Virus record (IMG/VR): IMGVR_UViG_3300036985_002546
Span: 1 to 64,000 of that record
DNA from: a virus
Length of the DNA: 64,000 nt
Reading direction: 5' to 3' (one strand)
This document shows positions 35,777 through 43,503 of the stretch, piece by piece (position 1 is the stretch's first letter; every line of letters starts with the position of its first letter). The notes below the pieces were generated by a model. It was not told where the DNA came from, ran no database searches, and saw only the letters and a list, made by a program, of their open reading frames with translations. Made by a program: the position numbers and the translations under genes.

Positions 35777-36238
35777 TTATGTACCTAATATATCTATCCA
35801 TTCATCAGATTTTTTGGATGATGCAGAAGTTCCTAACGTACTTAGGATTTTTTGTTTTTCTTTACCTAGCTTTTTTTCGATATTATTCTTTTCTTTTTCA
35901 GCAGGAGACATACCTTCTGTTAAGTCTGGAGTAAGACCAGCTGACAGCTCGGCTTCCCATTTATCAATCAAAGGATCTCCTGTGTCAGAAAACACATAAT
36001 CTCCGTTATTAGCCAGTACTTTTCGTGCTTCTATTGGATTTTCTATGTAGTAATCTTCGTAAAACTCAACAAGTAAGTCTGAGATTGTAGAATTTTGTGC
36101 AGCAGCGTCAGTCCAAGGAAGCTTGTACTTCTTTACCCACCACAGCCTTAAGGACGTTTCCAGCGTCTGTTCCCTGAGATTTTTCGCTGCTGTTTTGCGC
36201 GCCCACGCCACCAGATCCGTTAGTTCCTCCTCCTCCAC
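35777..36238 (-). CDS. Tail assembly chaperone, downstream (T-like) frame
   Basis: 153-aa frame that overlaps the upstream chaperone by 131 nt and lies in the +1 (equally -2) frame relative to it. Its nominal start is a GTG without a ribosome site (it lies inside AAAAGTGGAGG). A stop in this frame occurs 9 codons before that GTG. As with lambda GT and Mu 41/42, it is probably made only as a C-terminal extension after programmed frameshifting. The helical sequence (TLETSLRLWWVKKY, LLVEFYEDYY, EKEKNNIEKKLGKEKQ) would bind the tape measure, whose gene begins 1 nt later. Confidence 0.82.
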   Translation of the reverse strand: MEEEELTDLVAWARKTAAKNLREQTLETSLRLWWVKKYKLPWTDAAAQNSTISDLLVEFYEDYYIENPIEARKVLANNGDYVFSDTGDPLIDKWEAELSAGLTPDLTEGMSPAEKEKNNIEKKLGKEKQKILSTLGTSASSKKSDEWIDILGT

Positions 36239-36611
36239 TTTTAAGACGAAGCTCGTGGTTTACCACTCGCTCGTATACCTCCCGCACTAACTGCATGTCA
36301 TTCAGATTATTGAAATCAAACCACATTGGTTTCTGAATTAAAACAAGCTCCAAATGAGCTAACATTGTGTTGGTAAATTCAGTGTCTGCGGTAATACCTT
36401 GTCCTGTAGGTTCACCAGCATCGTCTCTAACACAATGCATGCCACCACACCGCTGAGAAACATTTACGCCTAATTTAGCCTTATCGTTTACTGTTAAACG
36501 TTTTGCAGTAAATTGACCTTCTAACATCTGACCAGTATCTTGATCTTTATACTGAAAGTTAAATGTTATTAAGTTGTGCGGTGCGATTGGAACTTGACTT
36601 TTAATGTTCAT
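36108..36611 (-). CDS. Tail assembly chaperone, upstream (G-like) frame
   Basis: 167 aa. Typical content for this position: FNFQYKDQDTGQMLEGQF, LTVNDKAKLGV, LAHLELVLIQKPMWFDF, LVREVYERVVNHELRL. The last ~50 residues are Gly/Ser-rich (SGGGGTNGSGGVG) and are the part replaced when ribosomes shift frame. Slip-prone runs in the overlap are CTT-AAA-A before GTG (+1) and GAA-AAA-T (-2). The ratio of short to long product usually sets tape-measure assembly. It follows the tube gene by 30 nt. Confidence 0.83.
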   Translation of the reverse strand: MNIKSQVPIAPHNLITFNFQYKDQDTGQMLEGQFTAKRLTVNDKAKLGVNVSQRCGGMHCVRDDAGEPTGQGITADTEFTNTMLAHLELVLIQKPMWFDFNNLNDMQLVREVYERVVNHELRLKSGGGGTNGSGGVGAQNSSEKSQGTDAGNVLKAVVGKEVQASLD

Positions 36612-36641
36612 TTCTTAGTCCTCACTTGTTTGTTGTTTTAC

Positions 36642-37079
36642 TTACCCGTTAACAGGTGCGTCAGATTCATCCATCATTTTGATTGTTACGAAGTTGACAT
36701 TCTCTGACACGATGCCACGTGCTGTAATGTCAAAACTGTGTTCTTGTGCTTTGCAGTTTAGGAAGTTTGCCATGGTCTCACCGGTCATACGATCTTGTAC
36801 AGAGCAGGTTAAATCACCTGATGTTAAGATCGTATCCATGTTGTTACGCGGGAAAATGGATTGTTTCTTTAAGGAATTCCCTATGATGCGAAAGATTTGT
36901 GCAGCAAGAGTAGCCCGATACGCAACTGGAACGAATTCTTTTACTTGAAGTAAATCGAGTACTTCAACAGGTTCGTAGTCAATTGATTCGGAACCATTTA
37001 CACCAGATGCATACCCAATTTCGTTTTGGTTGATTTTAAAAATTGCTCGTGCGCCAGAAAAAACAGGTGTGGAAGCCAT
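36642..37079 (-). CDS. Tail tube protein
   Basis: 145 aa. It has the layout of gp19/FII-type tubes: GARAIFKINQNEIGYASGVN, SIDYEPVEVLD, VKEFVPVAYRATLAAQIFRI, TCSVQDRMTGETMANF, a final strand VNFVTIKMMDES. It has a strong AAGGAG site 8 nt before ATG 37079 and C-ending codons, as expected for an abundant virion protein. The 159-nt leader upstream contains hairpins and probably its own promoter. Confidence 0.9.
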   Translation of the reverse strand: MASTPVFSGARAIFKINQNEIGYASGVNGSESIDYEPVEVLDLLQVKEFVPVAYRATLAAQIFRIIGNSLKKQSIFPRNNMDTILTSGDLTCSVQDRMTGETMANFLNCKAQEHSFDITARGIVSENVNFVTIKMMDESDAPVNG

Positions 37080-37157
37080 ACTACAATCTCCTTGTATTTA
37101 TGCGTTAATGGAGTGTTCTCAACACAACGCCTTGAGTTGGCTTATAGTATTAAAACG

Positions 37158-37177
37158 GTATAGAACACCTTCTATAC
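37158..37177. other. Palindrome in the tail tube leader
   Basis: GTATAGAA, 4-nt spacer, TTCTATAC: an 8-bp perfect inverted repeat without a T-run. A second imperfect inverted repeat lies nearby at about 37183-37209. It could be an operator or an RNA hairpin; it is not a terminator. AT-rich -10-like sequence (TACTATAAG) follows in the direction of the tube gene. Confidence 0.5.
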
Positions 37178-37238
37178 TGTTATGAGTCATTCTACTTAGA
37201 ATAGACTACTAATAATTTAACGTAGTATTGCGTATAAG

Positions 37239-37589
37239 TCAATACTTCCTAGACCACCAATTAGTAAAAGGTTGGTCATATTGATAAATAACTGTAGATT
37301 TAGTCTCAACGTTTAATTTAGTGTTTGGTATAGTAATTGCACTTAAAAATTTTTTTAGTTCCACATAAACCATTGACGCAGACTTAAAATCCTCAACGTT
37401 CCCACCATGATCGGGATGCAATTCTTGTGCCAACTTTTTCCAATTCTTATTTATACGCTCTTTTAATTCACATAAATAAAGTGTAGCTAATTCAAATGAT
37501 ATAGCTGTTAGGATACAATCTATATCATCATTGGAAAATCCTAGTTTACTACACCAAACTTCTTGTTCTTTGTTTTTAAGTTTAAACAT
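37239..37589 (-). CDS. J-domain (DnaJ-like) protein
   Basis: 116 aa. The key block is NWKKLAQELHPDHGG followed by FKSASMVYVELKKFL: helix II, the HPD motif and helix III of a J domain. The N-terminus adds a helical part (DDIDCILTAISFELATLYL). No Gly/Phe, zinc or C-terminal substrate domains exist, so it would only recruit and stimulate a DnaK partner. It stands between the sheath group and the tube gene. No Shine-Dalgarno site precedes ATG 37589, which begins 15 nt after a terminator hairpin, so expression may be low or linked to read-through. Confidence 0.75.
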   Translation of the reverse strand: MFKLKNKEQEVWCSKLGFSNDDIDCILTAISFELATLYLCELKERINKNWKKLAQELHPDHGGNVEDFKSASMVYVELKKFLSAITIPNTKLNVETKSTVIYQYDQPFTNWWSRKY

Positions 37590-37603
37590 GTTTATAAAAA
37601 GCT

Positions 37604-37632
37604 AAAGCCGCTTTGTGTTAGAAAGCGGCTTT
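37604..37632 (-). terminator. Rho-independent terminator
   Basis: An 11-bp perfect stem (AAAGCCGCTTT) with a 7-nt loop. On the minus strand AGCTTTTTAT follows. It closes the transcript of the triple-repeat protein (37672-38736) and so separates sheath-group from tube-group transcription. Confidence 0.85.
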
Positions 37633-37671
37633 GTTACTCCTTCTACGTGTGGTAGATGAGCTATACTATTA

Positions 37672-38736
37672 TTATGATGCAGTTACTGAATTGAGGCTGA
37701 GAATCATCCAACCAGAAGCGGTCCATTGAAGAACTGCACAATCATTAGCAGCATCAAATGCTAGTGAAGTGTAACCAAGAGCTGTAGCTGGTGTAACAGT
37801 ACCTGCTGGTGTATTAATTGCCGCAGTACAGGAAATTACCTTAACTTGTCCTACTGTAGAACCGTTTGCGAGCGAGTATGCTTTTGTACCGTCTATGGTG
37901 ATAAGAGTAGTTTTCTTAACAACAGAACAAACACCTGAAGCTACTGTTTCGATACCTGTGTCGTATGTTACCTGTGTGTTGAAAGCGGAGACTACAGCAG
38001 CATTAGCTGTGGTAGTCGTGTTGTCCATCATAATTCTAACCCAAGCAGTACCATTCCACTCTAGAGTAGCTGCATCACCTACAGTGTTAAATACGATAGT
38101 TGAAAAACCGAGTGCGTTGGCGGGTGTAAGCGTACCAACAGGGGTACTTGCGGCTACTGTACAAACGAGAATTTTCTTCTGTCCTACTGCGGTTCCGTCA
38201 GCTAGTGTGTAAGCTTGTGTTCCGGTTACAGATAACTGTGTAGTTTGTTTGGTGATAGAGCAAGCGCCAGAAGTAGTGGTTTCGATAGCAACATCATAAG
38301 CAGCTTGGGTATTGAAAGCGGCAACTACAGCAGCATTAGCTGTGGTAGTTGTGTTGTCCATTACTTTACGTTCCCATGCTGTACCGTTCCAAACAAAAGT
38401 TACAGCGTCACCAACTGTATTAAACACTACAGTAGAAAAACCTAGTGCGTGAGCTGGAGTTAGCGTACCTACAGGAGTACTTGCTGCTACAGAACAAACA
38501 AATACTTTTTCCTGACCTACAGAGGTACCGTCTGCTAGCGTATACCCTTTTGTCCCAGTTACAGATAACTGGGTAATTCGTTTGGTGATAGAGCATGCGC
38601 CAGTAGTTACAGTCTCTAATCCTGCGTCATATATAGCTTTTGCTTCAAAAGCAGCGTTGTTAGCTAAGGCGTTAGGCATATCATCTAAAACGTCTGCTTC
38701 TTCTGGACTTAACAATGCTTTTAATGGATCAAACAT
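37672..38736 (-). CDS. Virion protein with three tandem ~110-aa repeats
   Basis: 354 aa. After a 40-residue head (LLSPEEADVLDDMPNAL) it has three repeats, each with CSITK/CSVVK, TQLSVTGT.AYTLADG, VGQ.K.(L/F)VC, TPVGTLTPA.ALGF, FNTVGDA and W.GTAW, joined by MDNTTTTANAAVV.AFNTQ linkers. Repeats 1 and 2 are closer to each other than to 3. The fold is beta-rich. A strong AAAGGAG site (7-nt spacing) and the position after the sheath suggest an abundant tail or capsid decoration protein. No name can be given. Confidence 0.8.
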   Translation of the reverse strand: MFDPLKALLSPEEADVLDDMPNALANNAAFEAKAIYDAGLETVTTGACSITKRITQLSVTGTKGYTLADGTSVGQEKVFVCSVAASTPVGTLTPAHALGFSTVVFNTVGDAVTFVWNGTAWERKVMDNTTTTANAAVVAAFNTQAAYDVAIETTTSGACSITKQTTQLSVTGTQAYTLADGTAVGQKKILVCTVAASTPVGTLTPANALGFSTIVFNTVGDAATLEWNGTAWVRIMMDNTTTTANAAVVSAFNTQVTYDTGIETVASGVCSVVKKTTLITIDGTKAYSLANGSTVGQVKVISCTAAINTPAGTVTPATALGYTSLAFDAANDCAVLQWTASGWMILSLNSVTAS

Positions 38737-38767
38737 ATGAATTCTCCTTTAATTTTCTTGTGTTAAC

Positions 38768-41107
38768 TTACGCTGTTAGGTGAGGAATTTGGAGTGAAAT
38801 ATCGTTTAAAGTAAAACAAATACCGGGCGTTGGGAAAATTTCTACACGAATAGTTGCAACGTTTCCATCAATGAAAATTCTCAAACTCCTATACCCAGGT
38901 AAAGTTACTGATAGCGTTTCAGGATCAAGAGATTGTGTAATAATCCCTTGGTTAAGATAACTATCCATTTTAGCTACTACGAAATCACGAATGCTAGCTG
39001 CTGTTGCCGGTTTAGCTTTTAGACCTGTAAATTGGTCTTCAATGCTTTGGCGTAAATCATATGCTATGTAACGAATTTCTTCACGAATATTACCGTCCAT
39101 AAAACAAATGTTATCATCTTTGATGTAAGTAGTAAGGTCTCTTACCCACCGAATACCAGCAGGAGCAGATTCAGCAAACATGACGCCACCAGCAATAAGC
39201 TTATTGATTGAAGTTCGGTCCGTTGGTGCCCAGCTGGTATCTTGTGTGAACTGACTAGTTTTAATAAACTTGAAGGTAAGAGGATCACCCACTTCGTTAG
39301 TTCCTGCACGCATACTTGCAGCTGCTACAGCTGATGCCCACTCAGGCATAAGCTTGAGTGTATTTTCGGCGCCAGCAAACATCATTTTCTGTGGGAATAG
39401 CTGAACATCTGTGTCATTTAATGCTTTAGCTTGGACTAGTACTTGTGTAAGAGTACCTTGCATACCTACATATCCGCCCATCTCGTTCTTACCCATACCG
39501 CGACCAAGTTGGACGTGTGACGAAAGTTGTGCTGCTATAGTAGCAAAATCTACCTTAGACGTAACCATACCATCACCTGTCATATCTGCACTGACAAGAG
39601 GTACACAGTGATTACCGCGTTCTTGAATTAGTGCATCAAATCCGTTTTGGAAGTTAGTGTTTATACTAATACCACGCGTACCGCCTAATAGAAACACAGG
39701 AACATCTCTTACTAGTGTTGAGTCTCCGCCAGTAACATTAGGTAATTGACTACCTTCAGTAGCGGCTGTAGTAGCTTTTGTAGCAGTAGCTAGCGTAGAA
39801 AAATTATTAATCCAATCAACAACAACTTGTAAATCCCGTCTGAATGTTCCATGTGTACTAGGAGAATATTCTGCATCAAATCGGCAATTTACAGCAGTAT
39901 TTCTAGTTCCAAAATCAAACGATGACATTAGTGTTGTATCTGGATTAACCCCATTTGGTGTGGTAGCAATCCAGTTTGTATTTGCATTGATGTATGTAAC
40001 TAACTCCCTGAGTGTGGTTACTTGTATTGTAGCGAACGTTAAATCTAAGTTATCAGTAGTAGATGCAGGAGTACTGGTAACTGAAGAAGTAATTTTTGTT
40101 GCTAAGCCATTAGCACCAACAATTGTAGCTGTTGCAGCCGAAACATTTATAATTTCTGCCGAAGTAGCAGAGGCTTGCTGTTGTGTTGTGAGTGTGTGAC
40201 CTGTAGCCAAGACTACAGCAGTAGGATCAGCGGTATCGTGTGACGCAATTAGTCTTTGTATACCGTTGTTAAATCTAATTATTTTTGCATCCCAAGCGTT
40301 AGCAGAAGGAGCACTAGCTGGATTTACAACAAGATGAAGACCGTCTGTCCACGAAACTACAGGACCAGAAGCAAGAACTGGACCACCATCATAACGTAAG
40401 TTTAAAAATGAATCTCCACCAAGAACACCGGACTGTTCTACGGTGTCTTCAAACGCAAGAGTTACAACAGAACCACTACCACTACTCTCAAATTCTACTG
40501 AGATTTGGTTTGTGTGGGATCCGTAATCTTTGCTAGTTAGTGAAAGCTGATTATTAAGAATTTTTACTGCGGTAGGAGAAACTGGCGCTGATGGAAATCC
40601 TGGATCGACTGTTACTGTGGTAGCAGTGTTGCTTAGAATGCGTCGTTTTACATCACTAATTAAAAGCCACCTACCTGCGTGTTGATTTATGGTTAACCCG
40701 CCCGTAGTTAGCTGAATAACTGTAGTTGTAGACGAGGGCGAAGCCGCCGTCGTGTCGGATACTAATGTATCAGAATCTACTCCAGAAAGTTTAATACCTG
40801 ACCGTGTAGAGTTATTAGTTTTGTAAGCTAACACTCTAGATGCGCCACCAGGTACACGTGTATCTCCGCTAGCTGAAAATGCTACTTTAATAGCGTCAGC
40901 TAATGGACCAGATCTAAAAAGCGATTTAGCAAGAGATGGATCATCAATTTGCTGTACAACACCAGGTTCACCACCCTCTGCTTCACCGATAAGTTGTATA
41001 ATACCTGTAGGTGATGCGTTAATAGGAAGTGTACCGTCTGTGTTGATTCTAGTAAGGCCCCCTGGTTTGTACTGGGTCTGGCCACCAAAAGTTACTGAAC
41101 GTGCCAT
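38768..41107 (-). CDS. Contractile tail sheath protein
   Basis: 779 aa. The N-terminal part has GGLTRINTD, GIIQLIGEAEGGEPG and SLFRSGPLADAIKVAF, typical of sheath domain I. The C-terminal part has DNICFMDGNIREEIRYIAYDLRQSIEDQ (in parts) and MDSYLNQGIITQS, LEFTLPGYRSL-like sequence and a final strand IFPTPGICFTLNDISLQI, the pattern that inserts into neighbouring subunits. It has an AAGGAG site. The protein establishes myovirus morphology and contracts during DNA injection. Confidence 0.92.
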   Translation of the reverse strand: MARSVTFGGQTQYKPGGLTRINTDGTLPINASPTGIIQLIGEAEGGEPGVVQQIDDPSLAKSLFRSGPLADAIKVAFSASGDTRVPGGASRVLAYKTNNSTRSGIKLSGVDSDTLVSDTTAASPSSTTTVIQLTTGGLTINQHAGRWLLISDVKRRILSNTATTVTVDPGFPSAPVSPTAVKILNNQLSLTSKDYGSHTNQISVEFESSGSGSVVTLAFEDTVEQSGVLGGDSFLNLRYDGGPVLASGPVVSWTDGLHLVVNPASAPSANAWDAKIIRFNNGIQRLIASHDTADPTAVVLATGHTLTTQQQASATSAEIINVSAATATIVGANGLATKITSSVTSTPASTTDNLDLTFATIQVTTLRELVTYINANTNWIATTPNGVNPDTTLMSSFDFGTRNTAVNCRFDAEYSPSTHGTFRRDLQVVVDWINNFSTLATATKATTAATEGSQLPNVTGGDSTLVRDVPVFLLGGTRGISINTNFQNGFDALIQERGNHCVPLVSADMTGDGMVTSKVDFATIAAQLSSHVQLGRGMGKNEMGGYVGMQGTLTQVLVQAKALNDTDVQLFPQKMMFAGAENTLKLMPEWASAVAAASMRAGTNEVGDPLTFKFIKTSQFTQDTSWAPTDRTSINKLIAGGVMFAESAPAGIRWVRDLTTYIKDDNICFMDGNIREEIRYIAYDLRQSIEDQFTGLKAKPATAASIRDFVVAKMDSYLNQGIITQSLDPETLSVTLPGYRSLRIFIDGNVATIRVEIFPTPGICFTLNDISLQIPHLTA

Positions 41108-41147
41108 TTGTTTTATTCTCCTTAGTGTTTTTTATAGGCGGTCAGTG

Positions 41148-41345
41148 TCAGTATGCCTTGAAAAGATTATCCCAGTCAGCTTTTGTTCGCTTTCCGAGAA
41201 AAGTGTTACGTAGATACGTAAGCATACCAGCTTTATGATGAATTGGTTTACCTGTAGTAGCAAACCAGCGATCGAACGACATTAAAGATGTCTTCTTTGT
41301 ATTATCTTCTGTTTTACTGTTTTCTAATTCTAATTGATCCGACAT
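41148..41345 (-). CDS. Small hypothetical protein
   Basis: 65 aa from ATG 41345, which overlaps the stop of the upstream gene (TAATG). A longer in-frame start exists but would overlap that gene further. The N-terminus is acidic and polar (QLELENSKTEDNTKK), the rest is basic and aromatic (FDRWFATTGKPIHHKAG, LGKRTKADWDNLF). It is the last gene before the sheath. A small neck or sheath-assembly factor is possible, on position alone. Confidence 0.65.
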   Translation of the reverse strand: MSDQLELENSKTEDNTKKTSLMSFDRWFATTGKPIHHKAGMLTYLRNTFLGKRTKADWDNLFKAY

Positions 41346-42352
41346 TATTGTACCTGTGTATTTGACACTACCGTTAATATTCCATTTTGACAACTAGATT
41401 CTAACACAAGATTAAAGCTTGTGGCGTACTCTGGTTGAATATAAATACTGAATGGATATTGGAAACTTACTTCTATAGCACGCATATATGCAAAATCTGG
41501 ATAGTATTCTTTTCTTGGTGTAAAATCAGAAGCACTGAGCCTCATGTTAATTATACCTTGACTCTCCAGAAATATCCTAGACATTGTTAGAATACTTTTA
41601 ACAATTGTGGATAGGTACACTGTAATTTCTGGATTTTTATCAACTACTTGTAGTTGATACGTTGTGTTATAGTAACTTCCTTTACTTTCAACAAACTGAG
41701 ATGTTTGATTCGGGTATAAAGACCTAGGCTCTCCTACAATTTCTTTTTCTTCACTTCTTATAACAAAAATAGAAGTGCTATCCGGAACAACATTCCAGTT
41801 AGGAGTAACCATTAACGTATCGCGACTATTTGTAGTGATTTTACGTTGTTGGCCTACACCCTTACCACCTACAATGTGTACTGTGTAGTTTTTTATCCTA
41901 TATTGGTCTATATTCCACGTAACTGATGGCAGTGAGATGGTGTTTAGTGTACCGTGATCCGCTTGAGCTGGACCGTAAACACATAAACCTTCTCCAGACA
42001 TAGAAGAAACACTTGCTGCACCGTGTATAATACCCCCACCTAAAACTTCCTCTGAAAAGTCATCGAACCCCATTCCGTCAGGAACCTCTCCGGTCGCCAT
42101 GTGATCTCCCAGAAATGCCTGTGACTCACTTTCAGATTTTAAAAGTATAATAATTGCAGGTACTTTGGTAGCTTCACGCGGATAGTTAATGTCTATCCAA
42201 ATCATATTTTGTTCAAAATACTCTCGCATTTGCGTAGCAGAATCTCTGTCCAAATTCCTAAACAATTGCTCTAAGTACTTAGGATTATTCCTAAAAGTTT
42301 CAATTCCTTTTACGACTACCGTACGAAGTATTAATTCTGGGTTAATAGACAC
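41345..42352 (-). CDS. Neck or tail-completion protein
   Basis: 335 aa. The pattern begins with helices (ILRTVVVKGIETFRNNPKYL, QLFRNLDRD), then NMIWIDINYP and VPAIIILLKSESE, a mid Gly-rich part (EVLGGGIIHGAAS), and a C-terminal QLQVVDKNPEITVYL and MRAIEVSFQYPFSIYI. Head-tail connector proteins just before the sheath usually have this mixed fold. The exact counterpart is not identified. It follows the 42355-42702 gene after 2 nt. Confidence 0.65.
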   Translation of the reverse strand: MSINPELILRTVVVKGIETFRNNPKYLEQLFRNLDRDSATQMREYFEQNMIWIDINYPREATKVPAIIILLKSESESQAFLGDHMATGEVPDGMGFDDFSEEVLGGGIIHGAASVSSMSGEGLCVYGPAQADHGTLNTISLPSVTWNIDQYRIKNYTVHIVGGKGVGQQRKITTNSRDTLMVTPNWNVVPDSTSIFVIRSEEKEIVGEPRSLYPNQTSQFVESKGSYYNTTYQLQVVDKNPEITVYLSTIVKSILTMSRIFLESQGIINMRLSASDFTPRKEYYPDFAYMRAIEVSFQYPFSIYIQPEYATSFNLVLESSCQNGILTVVSNTQVQ

Positions 42353-42354
42353 AG

Positions 42355-42702
42355 TTACACCTCACTGTCAAAAGCTGATTTAAAGGCTGCATCAATGAGA
42401 TTGTCAGAATTGTTTTTAATGTTTTCAATAGGATTTGCTGATTGTGTTCGGTCTACAGAGTTTATCGTGTGTATTGCTGGTTTCCAGCCATCAATACTCA
42501 TTGTAACCCCATCCGATTCTATTGTAACGTGAAGATTTTCCATATACGTGTTAGTATCGGATTCTGAACTTTGATCTTTAGAATCTATATAATACTGCGT
42601 TAAATTTTGTTGTAAATTTTTAAATGCAGTCGTTTGTGCTCTTTCAAGTACTTCGCTAGGAGATTTACCGGGTACTGGTACTAATTTTAGTTTAAAAGCC
42701 AT
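42355..42702 (-). CDS. Hypothetical neck-region protein
   Basis: 115 aa when started at ATG 42702, one base after the stop of the upstream gene; a longer frame back to 42741 would overlap that gene by 38 nt and is less likely. It has a basic start (AFKLKLVPVPGKSP), a helix (ERAQTTAFKNLQQNLTQYY), then LHVTIESDGVTMSIDGW and a helical end. Compact size and location suggest a tail terminator or connector. This is not proved. Confidence 0.65.
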   Translation of the reverse strand: MAFKLKLVPVPGKSPSEVLERAQTTAFKNLQQNLTQYYIDSKDQSSESDTNTYMENLHVTIESDGVTMSIDGWKPAIHTINSVDRTQSANPIENIKNNSDNLIDAAFKSAFDSEV

Positions 42703-42703
42703 A

Positions 42704-43498
42704 TTAGCACGGAACCCTACCAGATAGCGGTTGTCTGTCATCTTCAGTTACAAACGGACTTTCATTTATGTTAGCTATGTGTCGTTTTCGTAACATTAAT
42801 AACTGACCTAAATCTGTTTCTCCTCTATCAGTTCTTTCTTGTGGAGGAGCCCATACAATCCACTCTAGGAATGCTGTATATTTTAGTACGTATTTAGTAC
42901 CAACGGCTGGTTTATTTCCAACCCAATTGATTAATTTTCCTGGTCCTAATGTAAAATCTGACCCATCATGGTATTTAACTCTATTTTCATCTTCACACCA
43001 CAAACCGTGTTGTGGTTCATACCAAACGCGGTCTTCATTAGGATTTATGAACTTAGCAAATCGTGCGTTGGTGGATAAATGAGCAGCTCCACGAACTATC
43101 GTTTGACCGTCATCTAACGGAGTATCCCAGAGTTGTGTTATTCTATCGTTTGCTGAAACGCGTCTAGGAGTGTTGGAACCAAAAGCTCCAGGTAATAGAG
43201 AAAATTGTATGTCACCAACTTGAACAATACCCACGTCAACAGGATTGGCTTGTTGGCGCATTGAGGTAGCCAATCCCAGAACTATTACGGGATCTCTATA
43301 CAACCAGCCATCACCACCACAATTAGGACAATCTGGTAATCTTCGTTGGAATTTTCCACCCTGTAACATGTTTGCTGCTGGGTCAGACGTCCTACATTTT
43401 GGACACGCTAGTGCCATTTCATGAACCATGCGTGTGCCTCGATCTCCAAAAAGACCTTCTTGTAATCCAGGAAAAAAATCTAGTCCAAGGCGCTCCAT
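42704..43498 (-). CDS. Neck-region protein with zinc-ribbon motif
   Basis: 264 aa. CPKC and CPNC pairs near residues 32-61 form a likely zinc site, with GGDGWLYRDP after it. The remainder is beta-rich: VQVGDIQFSLLPG, FINPNEDRVWYEPQHGLW, YVLKYTAFLEWIVW. Zinc-ribbon proteins of this size occur in neck modules of other large phages, but I cannot give a specific name. It lies 5 nt after the 578-aa protein. Confidence 0.65.
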   Translation of the reverse strand: MERLGLDFFPGLQEGLFGDRGTRMVHEMALACPKCRTSDPAANMLQGGKFQRRLPDCPNCGGDGWLYRDPVIVLGLATSMRQQANPVDVGIVQVGDIQFSLLPGAFGSNTPRRVSANDRITQLWDTPLDDGQTIVRGAAHLSTNARFAKFINPNEDRVWYEPQHGLWCEDENRVKYHDGSDFTLGPGKLINWVGNKPAVGTKYVLKYTAFLEWIVWAPPQERTDRGETDLGQLLMLRKRHIANINESPFVTEDDRQPLSGRVPC

Positions 43499-43503
43499 AA
43501 AGT

